A stretch of 64,000 bases of DNA, taken from Eurosta solidaginis (Eukaryota; Arthropoda; Insecta; Diptera; Tephritidae). A model generated the notes under the pieces. The model did not search any database and was not told where the DNA came from. It was given only the letters and a program-made list of their open reading frames with translations. Below, in pieces: positions 21,736 through 32,560 of the stretch. A program made the position numbers and the translations under genes. The stretch spans positions 119,917,112 to 119,981,111 of the forward strand of contig NC_090320.1 in the NCBI RefSeq assembly GCF_040869045.1. The letters run 5' to 3'. Within the stretch, counting starts at the first letter, position 1. Each line of letters starts with the position of its first letter.

Positions 21736-22449
21736 ATGTTACCAAATCTACACTTAAATAGTTATATATCTACAAAAACATCATTAAATAACTCAATATC
21801 AAATTTTTTAATATACACAGTAGCAGATATCTCCATAATTAAACATAATCAAGTACTTAATCATACAAAAATAAATACAGAACAAATAACAGACTTAAAG
21901 GGCATTGGTCAAGGTATAACCAGTACATTAGGCACAATTAAAGCTGATTTAAAAGCGATGATCTTCTAATTTATCATAAATTTCACGTCGTAGAAGACAA
22001 CTTTCCAATACCGTGCGATGGAATAATAGGTTTGGACTTTATATAGAAATATAATTGTATTCTAGATTAGTGCAGAACAGAGGATAAACTAATCCTAAGA
22101 CCATATGATTTTCCCCAAACAATCACGATGTACCTAACAAATTATCTATCTGCTAACACAATTACGATCCCTGCTAGATCTGAAGTCATTAGACAAGTAA
22201 CAGTAAGCACTGATAATAAAACCATCTTCATACCCCATCAATAATTATCTGAAGGCATTTTCATAGCACAATCACAAATAAAGAACAAACTTTTGTCAGA
22301 ATTATGAACACCACACATAAAAACACAACTATTCAAAATTACAAAATACATACTGAAAATTTAGATGACTACAATTTAATTAAAACAAACACACACAGTA
22401 AACAGAGTAATGGCACAGAAAAATTAAAAAGATTGTAACGTAGCGTTAC
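21736..22449 (+). pseudogene. gypsy-A protease/linker
   Basis: Starts after gag in another frame. The protease active site reads YTVADISIIK; the context (NFLI before, ADISIIK after) shows this is the D-T-G-A site with the catalytic Asp and Gly replaced, so it is dead. Later pieces (GIIGLDF near 22020) fit the protease end, with stops. The frame then runs into the 2.08-kb insertion. Confidence 0.6.
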
Positions 22450-24528
22450 AATAAACCACTTGTACTTATGCTTGTATAGCATAGTCAACAACCACTAATA
22501 GCAAACCAATGAAAAAGCACAATAATGGTGCGGTGACTTCTCAACCAGTTTCTATAGCATAGCCAAAAACCACTTGTATAGCATAGTCAACAACCATTGA
22601 TAGCAAACGAATGAAAAAGCACAATAATGGTGCGTTGACTTCTCAACCAGTTTGCGGCACCACCCATATAAACATCGAATTTGCATTTTTGCAATTCAGT
22701 CCTCGCAAGTGAGCCAGCGGGAGTGGTTGTCTTGTTAAAGACAAAATAACCACTCCGGCTAGCCAGCTGAGTGGAAGGGGCGCTGTCATGGCGCGGGTCA
22801 CCCTCCACCAGGGATGGACGACGAGAGCGGTGTCTTCGGACTATTTTTCCCTCCGTCGCCCACCTTGGTGCTTGAGCGGCCCGCTGCCTCAATGACCTCA
22901 TACCCCCTTTCCCCTCAGCTCGGGTTGCGTGGCAGGGGCGCCGTCATGGCGCGGGTCACCCTCCACCAGGGCTGGACGACGAGAGCGGTGTCTTCGGACT
23001 ATTTTTCCCTCCGTCGCCCACCTTGGTGCTTGAGTGGCCCGCTGCCTCAATGACCACATACCCCCTTCCCCCTCAGCTCGGATTGCGTGGCAGGGGCGCC
23101 GTCATGGCGCGGGTCATCCTCCACCAGGGCTGGACGACGAGAGCGGTTTCTTCGGACTATTTTCCCTCCGTCGCCCACCCTGGTGCTTGAGCGGCCCGCT
23201 GACTCAATGACCACATGCCCCCTTCCCCCTCAGCTCGGGTTGCGTGGCAGGGGCGCCGTCATGGCGCGGGTCACCCTCCACCAGGGCTGGACGACGAGAG
23301 CGGTGTCTTCGGACTACTTTTCCCTCCGTCGCCCACCCTGGTGTTGAGCGGCCCGGTGCCTCAATGACCCAAAGAACCCCTCCCTCCGGTTTAATAGGCT
23401 GGCCGGAGCGGTGGGACCACTCCCACTAGTTAGCTAGGGAGAAGAGGGTTCGGTCGTGGCGTGAGTCAACCCTTGCTGCACCAGGACGACGAGAGTGGTG
23501 TCTTCGGGCTACTTTTCCCTCCGTCGCCCTGGTCTGGTAAGCAATGACCCGCTGCCAGAACGACCGCACGACCCCTCTCCATAGCTCTGGTTTCAGCCGT
23601 GGGCCGATGCGTGCGCACAGGGGCTATCGCTGTGCCGTTAAGGTGCACTTCACCTCCGCGCACGGATCGACCCACGGTGTCTCGGCTGGTACAGCCCCGC
23701 CCCCTTACGCACTTTCTATTAGCGTGCAAGTAGGGAGGCGTGGGTGTCCAGCGGTGAAACCAGCACTAACCCAGTCCTCACAGTCTCTTCCACGGGTGAC
23801 CGACCGGCCTACTATCGAAGACTGCCGATCCCGCCGATACCGTCAACCGACCCCGCCTGGAACGAGCCGCCGCTGTCCTGGTAAACCCCACCGCCAGCCT
23901 ACTCCCCCTCTCGCCACGGCCCTGGTACGCGCTCCTTAGCCCACCGCCTCTGCCGTCGCATCGTCGCCCCTCTGGTGCCGCCGCTGCTTCCATCCCTCCG
24001 GCGCTACGCCGACCGCTGGCCGTCCGCCAGCCGCCGCTGCCACACCAACCACTGGCCGTTCGCCATCCTACCGCCGTTAAGCCGCTGCATCCGTCACGCC
24101 GCTGCTACGAAGACCGTTGGCCGCCTGCCATCCTACCGCCGTTAAGCGGCTGCATCTGTCCCGCCGCTGCTACGATGACCGTTGGTCGTTCGCCGTCCTA
24201 CCGCCGCTAAGCTGCTGCATCCGTCACGCCGCTGCTACACAAGCCACTGGCCGCTTGCCATCCTACCGCCGTTAAGCCGCAGCTTCTATCCCGCCGCTGC
24301 TTCCGTACCGCCGTACCAGTCCGTCCGTTACCCGATCGTTCAACCGCCCTACCGAACCTCCTCTACTCCAACGACCATTACCCGCCGCTCCGCTCCCTCG
24401 CCATCTTGCGACGGAAAGCTGCCGCCCGCCTAATATCTCCAGCCGTGTGTGTGTGTTCGTAACACATAAATATCGTGTATTTATTCAGTAGGGGTTTGTG
24501 GGACCTTTATTCGACTCTGGATTGACTG
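22450..24528. mobile_element. Unclassified GC-rich insertion in gypsy-A pol
   Basis: Exactly flanked by AGCGTTAC (22442-22449 and 24529-24536). Removing it with one duplication copy gives a continuous gypsy-A pol frame, so both edges are firm. Contents in order: two direct copies of about 100 bp (near 22463-22555 and 22575-22650); a TATAAAC (22668) with an Inr-like TTCAGTC about 30 bp on; a short inverted repeat around GTGGTTGTCTTGTTAAAGAC; four GC-rich tandem repeats of about 155 bp (22780-23400); Pro/Arg-coding-like C-rich sequence with CCGCCGCTGC repeats (23540-24430); a (GT) run; and an AT-rich end. No long inverted or direct terminal repeats, poly-A tail or recognisable protein. Confidence 0.75.
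22780..23400. repeat. Tandem repeats of about 155 bp in the GC-rich insertion
   Basis: Four successive units, each with GGCGCCGTCATGGCGCGGGT (first unit: GGCGCTGTCATGG), CACCAGGG-TGGACGACGAGAG, CTTCGGACTA and GCGGCCCG, starting near 22780, 22939, 23094 and 23250. Later units are slightly shorter. Apparent plus-strand frames over them arise from the repeat and GC content. Confidence 0.85.
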
Positions 24529-24536
24529 AGCGTTAC

Positions 24537-25263
24537 CCCAGCCTTAGACAAAACCCACCTCATAAGATTAACTAAAAATTTCCCAAAATTTGTCAATTCA
24601 CAATTAACATCATTATGCACAGAATACATAGACATATTTGCACTGGAAACAGAACCAATTTCCTCTAATAATTTTTACAAGCAAAAATTACACATGAAAG
24701 ATGATACATTACAATACATAAAAAACTATAGATTGCCCGAGACACAGACAGGGGAAATAAGCAAACAGGTTAATAAATTAATCGAAGATGACATTATAGA
24801 ACCCTCAATATCAGAATACAACAGCCCAATTTTACTGGTACCTAAAAAATCACTACCAGGTAATACTGAAAAAAGATGGAGACTGGTAGTTGACTACAGA
24901 CAAGTAAATAAAAAACTAACAACGGATAAATTCCCACTTCCAAGAATTGATGATATTTTAGACCAACTTGGAAGAGCAAAATATTTTTCATGCCTTGACC
25001 TTATGTCAGGTTTTCACCAAATAGAATTACACCAAGATTCTAGAGATATAACCTCATTCACAGCAGAAAATGCCACATATAGATTCAAAAGACTACCATA
25101 TGGATTAAAAGTAGCACCAAACTCATTCCAAAGAATGATGACACTGGCATTCGCAGGCCTCAAACCATCCCAAGCATTTCTATATATGGATGATTTAGTT
25201 GTACTAGGGTGTTCAGAAAAACACATGCTAAAAAACTTAAGAGATGTTTTCTCTACTTGTTAA
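24537..25263 (+). pseudogene. gypsy-A reverse transcriptase
   Basis: From the in-frame join after the insertion this reads as a Ty3/gypsy RT. Seen are EDDIIEPSISEYNSPILLVPKK, RWRLVVDYRQVNKK, FSCLDLMSGFHQIEL with the first catalytic Asp, RLPYGLKVAPNSFQRMM, and FLYMDDLVVLG with the catalytic Asp pair. The domain is well kept up to about 25225, then shifts frame. Copies the element RNA into DNA in the particle. Confidence 0.75.
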
Positions 25264-25690
25264 AACTACATCCAGATAAATGCGTATTCTTCAGCGAAGA
25301 AGTAACTTATTTAGGACATAAATGCACAAGCGAGGGAATACTACCAGGCCCAAGCAAATTTGAAACAGTTCAAAATTACCCAACACCAAAAACAGCAGAT
25401 GAAGTTAAAAGATTCGTAGCGTTCTGCAATTATTACAGAAGATTTGTAGCGAATTTCGCAGAGTACTCAAGAAAATTAACTAGGCTTTGCAAAAAGAATG
25501 TTTCCTTCGACTGGACAGAAGAATGTCATAAAGGTTTTGTCTATTTAAAGGAAGCATTAATCAGCCCAAAACTTTTGCAATACCCCGACTTCAATAAAGA
25601 ATTCTGCATAACAACAGACGCTAGTGGGTATGCTTGCGGAGCAGTCCTTAACCAAGAATATGATGGCAAACAGTTACTTACCAATTGCTT
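25245..25690 (+). pseudogene. gypsy-A RT thumb/connection and RNase H start
   Basis: Continues RT in another frame: CVFFSEEVTYLGH, the NYYRRFVANFAEYS connection motif, DWTEEC and TTDASGYACGAVL, the first strand of RNase H with its catalytic Asp. One frameshift precedes it (about 25230) and one follows (about 25685). Confidence 0.75.
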
Positions 25691-26223
25691 ACGCTTCTAG
25701 ATCCTTTACAAAAGGCGAAACAAACAAAGCTACAATAGAAAAAGAACTAGCAGCAATCCATTGGCCCATAACCTTCTTTAGACCATATGTTTATGGCAGA
25801 AAATTCATAATTAAAACCGACCATCGCCCTTTAACATACCTTTTCTCGATGAAGAGTCCTTCATCTAAGTTAACACGAGTAAGACTAGATTTAGAAGAAT
25901 ATGATTTCGAAGTGGAGTACATTGCCGGAAAAGAAAACCACGTCGTGGACGCATTGTCTCGCATTAATATAACAAACTTAAAAGAAATGTCAGTGGAAGC
26001 ATGCAAAATACTGAAAGTCACAACCAGATCAACAGCTAAAAATATAAAAAATAATGTTGAAATTAAAGAAAGTCACACTGAGAACCTCAGGCTCGTTTTC
26101 AATCCCCCGAAATTATATTTCAAAAATGGAAAGAAAATCTGTAGCACCATAAATACAAGCAACCTAATTGTAGATGATAAAATTGACTTAGGACAATTCT
26201 TTATCAGGCTTGAAAGAATTTAG
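25688..26223 (+). pseudogene. gypsy-A RNase H and linker
   Basis: PIAYASRSFTKGE, ATIEKELAAIHW with the catalytic Glu, IIKTDHRPLTYLF with an Asp, and NHVVDALSRI with the last Asp are all visible, so all four RNase H acidic positions survive across the two frames. The following 80 residues are the linker to integrase; the frame ends at a TAG at 26221. Confidence 0.75.
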
Positions 26224-27786
26224 GACTTGAAAAAATACAGTTGTCTTTAGGGGACAATTTGTTTAAAAGTAATTATACTCGAGTAGCAAATTTATTGAAA
26301 CAGGAAACAGGGTTCTCAAAAAACTAACAATTGCACTAACCCCAGAGGATTTGTACGTGACTAATCCCGGGAAAATTAGAGAAATTCTGCAGAAATATCA
26401 TGACGATCCTATTAGCGGTGGCCACCCAGGAATAAATCGCATGATAAAGAAAATCAAACAAAGCTATAGCTGGAAAAACATGCGAGGTGACATAAAGAAA
26501 TACCTAGATAACTGCATACACTGCTAGAAGAACAAAATAAATAAACATATCAAAGAGCCAATGACAATAACGGAGACACCTCCGAAGGCTTTGATATAGT
26601 ACAGATCGATACGGTCGGACCATTACCGAGATCAATAAACGGAAACGAATACGCGACCTCACTAAATATTTGGTAGCAATTCCAGTTCCGAACAAACACG
26701 CGATAACAGTTGCCAAAGCTGTATTCAAGCATTTCATTCTGATTTATGGTTGCATGAAAACAATCCTAACAGACATGGGAACCGAATACAAAAATTGTTT
26801 ATTCGAAGAACTATGCAAACTGTTAAAAATTAAGCATAAAACCTCAACACCATACCATCATCAAACACTGGGCACCGTAGAACGTAGTCATAGGACGTTT
26901 AACGAACATGTACGTTCATACATATCCAGTGATAAGGATGATTGGGACGAATATCTCAGGTATTTCGCGTACTGCTACAAACGACCCCATCGACAGTACA
27001 CGAGTATTGCCCTTACGAGCTTATATTTGCGAAAAATCCCCCGACCTACGAATTCTTAAACGAGAATAAAATAAATAAAAAATAAATGTAAGGCGCGATA
27101 ACCTCCGAAGAGATCTAAGGCCGAGCTTCTCTTCCAATTTGCGTCGTGCTCCTCTTAATTTTTGCCTACAAATTGGCCGGACGGGACCTACATGTTTTAT
27201 GCCGACTTCGAACGGCATCTGCAATGCAGAAAGGCAGATGAGTTTTCACTGAGAGCTTTTCATGGCAGAAATACAATCGGAGCGCTTGCCAGACACTGCC
27301 GAGGGGCGACCCCGCTTAGAAAAATTTTCTTCTAATTGAAAAATCTTATTTCTAAAATTTTGATGTTGCTTTACCCGGGAGTTGAACCCAGGGCATACGG
27401 TGTGATAGGCGGAGCACGATACCATCACACCACGGTGGAATAAAATAAGCCCAGTGTATAATCACGAGGCATATGATAAGGAAATTAAATATAGACTTCA
27501 AATAGCACAACAAAGAGCTAGAAAATTGGTGAAAGAAGCTAAAGAAAAACAAAAAGTTAATTATGATAAAAGTGGCACCAGTAAAGAAATAAAATTAAAC
27601 GATCTAGTATTAGTTAGCGAAGAAGCTAGCCATAAGCTAGACAATAGATATAAAGGTCGGTATAAGGTAAAGAAAATTGACAAAAATAACAATTTTACTT
27701 TAATACCACATAGAGAGGAAACTAGTAATTGGAACAATAAAGATAAGGAATTAATAATCCATAAGAATAGGCTTAAACACATCTGA
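26224..27786 (+). pseudogene. gypsy-A integrase, split by a SINE
   Basis: Zinc-binding N-terminus (GGHPGINRMIKKIKQSY, then CIHC with a stop just after), catalytic core (VQIDTVGPLP, TILTDMGTEY, GTVERSHRTF: D, D, E all present) and C-terminal domain (LNDLVLVSEEA, LDNRYKGRYKVKKI). Several frames. At 27075-27438 a SINE splits it; without the SINE and one AATAAAATAA the frame runs through. Would integrate the cDNA; inactive as read. Confidence 0.75.
27075..27438 (-). mobile_element. tRNA-derived SINE
   Basis: A 364-bp insertion flanked by AATAAAATAA (27065-27074 and 27439-27448). The minus strand begins with a tRNA-like head: CCACCGTGGTGTGATGG gives an A-box-like stretch (27435-27416) and GGGTTCAACTCCCG a B box (27389-27376), spaced as in a Pol III promoter. 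The body has the segment CGAGGGGCGACCCCGCTTAG read from the other strand, and the tail ends in TTTATTT repeats. It resembles a SINE I associate with tephritid genomes, from memory only. Confidence 0.85.
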
Positions 27787-28483
27787 AACACCTTTTGATA
27801 ATAATCTTAAAATAAGCATTCCACTTTACTTATCGCATATTAAATATCTAAGAAATTGAAAACGAATTTGTTTTTCTCTCAGTTCCATATTTACACAAAT
27901 TATTATAAATACATAAATAATAAAGAATATCTTCAGACAAGCGGATTTTAGGTGCGTGCACACATTTCCAATCCGCCTATAAAATAAATAAAATATATAA
28001 AATAAGTAAAATAATTTTTAAAATTTTTTTATATACGTAAAATAATCGTTAAATTTAATTTTTTTGAAAAAAAGGATTTGTACAAAATATTGAAAAAAAA
28101 TATATAAAATGTAAAAATAATAAAAGTATCAAGGTCAGCAAATTAGAAACAAATTACACAACCTCTTTCACTACAATATCAAGTTACAGTAAAATACCAA
28201 ATCATTTAAAATGCGAACAAAGAGTCTTATACAATTGTTCACAAAACATATATAAAAACAAAATAATCGTTAAATTAAATTTTTTTGAAAAAAAGGATTT
28301 GTACAAAATATTGAAAAAAAAATATATAAAATGTAAAAATAATAAAAGTATCAAGGTCAGCAAATTAGAAACAAATTACACAACCTCTTTCACTACAATA
28401 TCAAGTTACAGTAAAATACCAAAATCATTTAAAATGCGAACAAAGAGTCTTATACAATTGTTCACAAAACAATTATATAATAC
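27787..28483 (+). other. gypsy-A 3' region with a 221-bp tandem duplication
   Basis: No env recognised. From about 28040 a 221-bp stretch is repeated head to tail (second copy from 28261) with a few differences. A 75-residue frame in the second copy (28299-28526) runs into the next insertion and has no recognisable domain. Confidence 0.5.
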
Positions 28484-29048
28484 TGTTACGAATATTAGCA
28501 AAACTAAGGAGTGCTGCCATCTCTAAGCCGATGCTAAGCAGTGACGTGAATTCACATCCATAGATCAATCATTATGTATCTACATAAACGAAACAATAAT
28601 TGCGTCTACACATATGTACCATGTAAGTATACGAGCAGCGGAGAGTCAATGCACAAACAAATGCATATATCTGAGGTACTCCTATAAGTACGCAATGAGA
28701 AAACTATAAAATTTTGCAATTGTAGTTACAGCTGAGAAGTTTGAGAGCTGCTGGACTAGTAAAGGCGGCAATTGTAGAGGCGCTGGAATTCAGTTTTGAT
28801 TTGAGATTTCGATTAAGACGCTATCTATCGAGCAAGAGCAGTATTATTTTGAATAGTAGAGTTTCATTGAGCTATCAATCAGTGTGGTTATTAAGCAAGC
28901 TATTCGTTGCACAGTTTGAGTGTTATTGTGAAGTACTTTAATAAAGGCCATTTTGCATTATTACATATTGGAGTTATTTATTCAACAGTTTAGTGATTCG
29001 AACTTACCAGAAGGGAAAATAAGAGGATTTGCAAGTAAATTCGTTACA
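28484..29048 (+). promoter_or_regulatory. gypsy-M 5' LTR, lacking the TATA segment
   Basis: Matches the 3' LTR except that a 49-bp stretch present in the 3' copy (30812-30860, including TATAAAAGG at 30855) is missing between CTGGACTAGTA and AAGGCGGCAATT. The Inr-like TTCAGTTTTG is kept. The 5' LTR therefore lacks its core TATA box. Confidence 0.7.
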
Positions 29049-29108
29049 ATTGGTGTCAGAAGAGGAATTGTTGAATAAATTCCGAAAATTGGGAATACAA
29101 CTTGGACA

Positions 29109-30512
29109 TGGCAAAGTTGAGTGAATTGACGATCCAGCAACTGAAGGAGGAGTTGGAAGTCCGTGGATTGGCTACTTCTGGCGATAAATCCCAGCCACAA
29201 AAACGACTAAGTGTAGCTATGGTATTTGAAGGAATCTACAATGCTGAGGAATATGTCTTTCATTATGATAGCGACAAAACAACAACAAAAATTGAAGAAA
29301 AAACGAAACACCGCAGACAGTGACGAGCACAATATCTGTACAAACATCGACAATGGCATCTCAGCTCGAGTCACAGGAGGCACGCATTTCAGAAATGGCG
29401 TCGCAAATGTCATCTCAATTGGAAGAACAGAAGACATATATGTCATCTCAACTGGAAGCGCAAGAGGCACGTATATCTGGAATGTCGACAAAAATTTCGG
29501 AACAGGTATCATCGCAGCTCTTTGCGAAACTGGAAGAGCAGGATGCAAAAATTATACAACTCGAGGACAAAATTGATGCCGAGATAGAAGTGTTGAAAGG
29601 TCTTATGCAACAGTTACAACTAAATCGCCCAGCTGTCCCTGCGAGCAATCCGAAGGTAAAAACTCCATCTTTTGACGGCTCTGTTCCTTTCGAGGTATTC
29701 AAGCTTCAATTTGAGAAGACGTCAGCAGTGAACAACTGGAATGCTGAAGATAAAGTTGCTGCTCTATTCGTAGCATTGAAGGGGCCAGCAGCCGAAACCC
29801 TACAGACGATTTCCGAGGGAGAGCGGAGCAGCTATGAAGCATTGATGGCCGCTGTCGAGAGACGTTATGGAAGCGAGCATAGAAAACAGATATACCAAAT
29901 TGAGTTTCAACACCGTTACCAAAAAGCAAATGAGACATTACAGGAGTTTACTTCAGATGTTGAAAGATTGGCTCATCTTGCAAATGCGGACGCACCCGTG
30001 GAATACACTGAAAGGGTAAAGATTCAGAGCTTTATTAACGGCATACGGGACGTCGAATCGGAGCGAGCCACATACGCGAACCCAATGCCAACATTTGCTG
30101 AAACGGTATCCCGTGCACTGACTCAGGAAACAGCGACACTTTTGAGTAAGCCCGCATACAAAGCTCATCGCGTGGAAGTGGGAAGGCCAGATTGGGTAGA
30201 CACAATTTTGGAAGGACTGAAGGGATTACAACAAAACAATGCCGGAGTTATGAAGTGTTTCAAGTGCGGTAACCCAAGTAACATTGCACGTCATTGCAGC
30301 ACCGGTCGTGGTAGTTCCAACTTGGCTGGTCGTAAACGCAAAGCTGGAGGAGATAAACTAGAGCGAGTCAAATGTAAAGATCGAGAACTTGCCCCAGCTA
30401 TTGAATGCCGTGTGATAGCTATCTCGCAAACTGGAAGGAAATCGAGCAGTCTTACCGTCAAAGGAAATGTGGATGGTAGATACGGGCGCATCTCATTCCT
30501 TGATCCGATCTG
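29109..30512 (+). pseudogene. gypsy-M gag and protease start
   Basis: Two frames. 29109-29323 begins MAKLSELTIQQLKEE and looks like a SAP DNA/RNA-binding motif (LKEELEVRGLATSGDK). 29320-30512 is a coiled-coil stretch (EEQKTYMSSQLEAQEARIS), a Ty3/gypsy capsid (FDGSVPFEVFKLQFE; WNAEDKVAALFVALKGPA) and one knuckle, CFKCGNPSNIARHC, in which the zinc-binding His is Asn. A DTGAS protease active site follows at about 30479-30493 in a frame shifted by one. The rest of protease is deleted. Confidence 0.75.
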
Positions 30513-30547
30513 ATTTGGTCAACAGGAAAGTAAAGCCATTACCTTAC

Positions 30548-31137
30548 CAAACTAAGGAGTGCTGCCATCTCTAAGCCGATGCTAAGCAGTGACGTGAATT
30601 CACATCCATAGATCAATCATTATGTATCTACATAAACGAAACAATAATTGCGTCTACACATATGTACCATGTAAGTATACGAGCAGCGGAGAGTCAATGC
30701 ACAAACACATGCATATATCTGAGATACTCCTATAAGTATGCAATGAGAAAAACTATAAAATTGTGCATTTGTAGTTACAGCTGAGAAGTTTGAGAGCTGC
30801 TGGACTAGTAGATTCAGGAAGCGCCTAGAAGATGCGAAGGTTGAAATCAATGAGTATAAAAGGCGGCAATTGTGGAGGCGCTGGAATTCAGTTTTGATTT
30901 AAGATTTCGATTAAGACGCTATCTAGCGAGCAAGAGCAGTTTTAATTTGAGTTTCATTTGAGCTATCAATCAGTTTGGTTGTTAAGCAAGCTAGTTGCAA
31001 AGTATAAGTGTTATTGCGAAATACTTTAATAAAAGCCATTTTTCCATTATTCAATATTGGAGTTATTTATTCAACAGTTTAGTGATTCGAACTTAGCAGA
31101 AGGGCAAATAAGAGGATTTGCAAGTAAATTCGTTACA
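30548..31137 (+). promoter_or_regulatory. gypsy-M 3' LTR (5' end truncated)
   Basis: Same as the 5' LTR from its 17th base on. Carries TATAAAAGG (30855) about 33 bp before an Inr-like TCAGTT (30888). The 5' 16-17 bases were lost with the pol deletion. Confidence 0.75.
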
Positions 31138-31187
31138 ATACTCTTTTTCTAAGGCGTATGGTGTAGCATTATGCGTCATGCCCACCA

Positions 31188-31837
31188 ATACAATACATTT
31201 GCGGCCTTACGCATAATGAACTTCTATGCCAATACATTTTAGTAATAGCATAATCATATTACAATATCATAAGACATAAATTACATTGACCTCACACATC
31301 GGTTAGCTAACATCAATGGAATGCTGAATATGAAACCCTTGTCAGTTCACACATAACAAATTATGCTTATCGGCAATGTTAGTTTGTCACCAAAATATTT
31401 ACATACAACGAATAATATGAATTAACCAAATATCCACATTTCACATGAATATCAATCTGCTGACTTTGCATACAAATCTACATGCATGCATAGTAATACA
31501 AATCTGCATGTATGCATAGCAATACAAATCTACATGTATGCATAGTAGTAATACAAATCTACATGCATGCATAGTAATACAAATCTACATGTATGTATAG
31601 CAATACAAATCTACATGTATGCATAGTAGTAATACAAATCTATATGTATCCATAGTAGTAATACAAATCTACATGTATACATAGTAATACAAATGTACAT
31701 ATTTTTAGTTTGTTAGTATTAGGATATTTATAAATGTGTAGGTTAAGTAATTAGCTATAAAAGAGAAAGATTTTCTGTAATAAAGGCACTCTTGATTAGA
31801 CTACCAAGGTCTCTACATTCTTCTTATTTTAACCTTT
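31188..31837 (+). mobile_element. gypsy-A 3' LTR
   Basis: Full counterpart of the interrupted 5' LTR, with the minisatellite at about 31470-31692. Preceded by 46 bp of gypsy-A 3' sequence (31142-31187) with no good polypurine tract, so the LTR start may have been altered or lies a few bases off. Right flank: LINE endonuclease of the tandem unit. Confidence 0.65.
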
Positions 31838-32258
31838 TGGCATGCATTTTGTAAAGTTCATGATTACAATTCGGAGAGATGTAAGATGCCACAATATAGA
31901 AGGATCTGGAAGAGTCTTTCAGACAGACACATACCTGATCAAGTAGAGAGTCGTCGTTATTAAGCGTTATTAAACTATTGCGATACTTTCGTTGAACAGC
32001 GATAAGAACGCCTCCGCCCCTGCGAGAGCCAGTTTTGGAAGGATCTCTGTCCTTGCGAAAGACATCGTATATGTAGAGGTCGAAAAATTCGTCATCAAAA
32101 AAGTCTGAATTTAGCCAAGTTTCTACTATAACAAAAATATCAAAGTCCATTTGCGCACTAAACGAGTTAACAATATCCGCTTTCGTTCTCAAACCGGATG
32201 CGTTTTGAAAATAAATTTTAAGATTAGAAGTGATAGTGGATGACGTAGGCAATTTCAA
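31824..32258 (-). pseudogene. LINE endonuclease fragment, unit copy 3
   Basis: Best-kept copy of this fragment, 144 codons without a break (MKLPTSSTITSNLKIYF start; ETWLN; RRGGGVLIAV). Truncated by the gypsy-A LTR as in the other copies. Confidence 0.75.
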
Positions 32259-32560
32259 AGCAAATTTGCAACTAGCCTGTCATCAGCATGGCTTTAGAAA
32301 CCTTCATAGCACTACCACCGCGCTAAATTCCATTAGCACCCAGATAAATCGCGGTTTAAATCAAACCCCCCACCGAAAATCGAGAGCCGTAATAAAATCC
32401 CCAAATCTCTTGCGGCAGTACTTGGGGAAAAGATGCAGAAATGCTCATTACCACTTATAAAGCAATTGACCAGCCGATTGAATGCTACGCGTCCCCGATA
32501 TCGTCGCCAAGCCTAAAGACTGCTCACTGAAAGAAGGTACAGGCCTGACAAAATACTATC
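32252..32560 (+). pseudogene. Jockey RT internal fragment, unit copy 3
   Basis: Same 309-bp piece, same junctions and same internal deletion as at 1592-1900 and 8052-8356. Confidence 0.8.

Larger units (their letters stand above)
28484..31137 (+). mobile_element. gypsy-M: internally deleted Mag-like gypsy element
   Basis: Starts TGTTACGAATATTAGC and ends TTCGTTACA, flanked by ATAC on both sides (28480-28483 and 31138-31141). 5' LTR 28484-29048 (565 bp); primer binding site TGGTGTCAGAAGAGG at 29051; gag with the first part of protease; then a direct jump into the 3' LTR (about 30548-31137), whose first 16-17 bp are missing. RT, RNase H and integrase are gone. So it is a gag-bearing deletion derivative or an in-place deletion. 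Confidence 0.8.
13343..31837 (+). mobile_element. gypsy-A: 412-like LTR retrotransposon with four nested insertions
   Basis: The 5' LTR (13343-13728 plus 18451-18716) and 3' LTR (31188-31837) match along their length. Between them are a primer binding site, leader, gag, protease, RT, RNase H and integrase in plus-strand Ty3/gypsy order. Removing the four insertions (13729-18448, 22450-24528, 27075-27438, 28484-31137) and one copy of each duplication leaves about 8.65 kb. The Asn/Arg-rich gag without a zinc knuckle, the lack of a clear env and small leader frames point to the 412/mdg1 group. Pol has several frameshifts and stops. No target-site duplication is found at its outer edges. Confidence 0.8.

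Noticed and set aside
22814..23939. Several plus- and minus-strand frames over the GC-rich insertion
   Set aside because: They follow the 155-bp repeat and the GC content and are Arg/Pro/Ser-rich in all frames; no conserved motif.
26504..26737. Minus-strand frames across the gypsy-A integrase core
   Set aside because: Antisense shadows of the conserved D-D-E domain.
28299..28526. Possible env fragment of gypsy-A
   Set aside because: Low-complexity Lys/Ser/Thr-rich frame in a duplication that reads into the gypsy-M LTR; no signal peptide, cleavage site or membrane segment.
13343..31837. Target-site duplication for gypsy-A
   Set aside because: Flanks TATTGTATA and GGCATGC share no usable repeat, so none is claimed.
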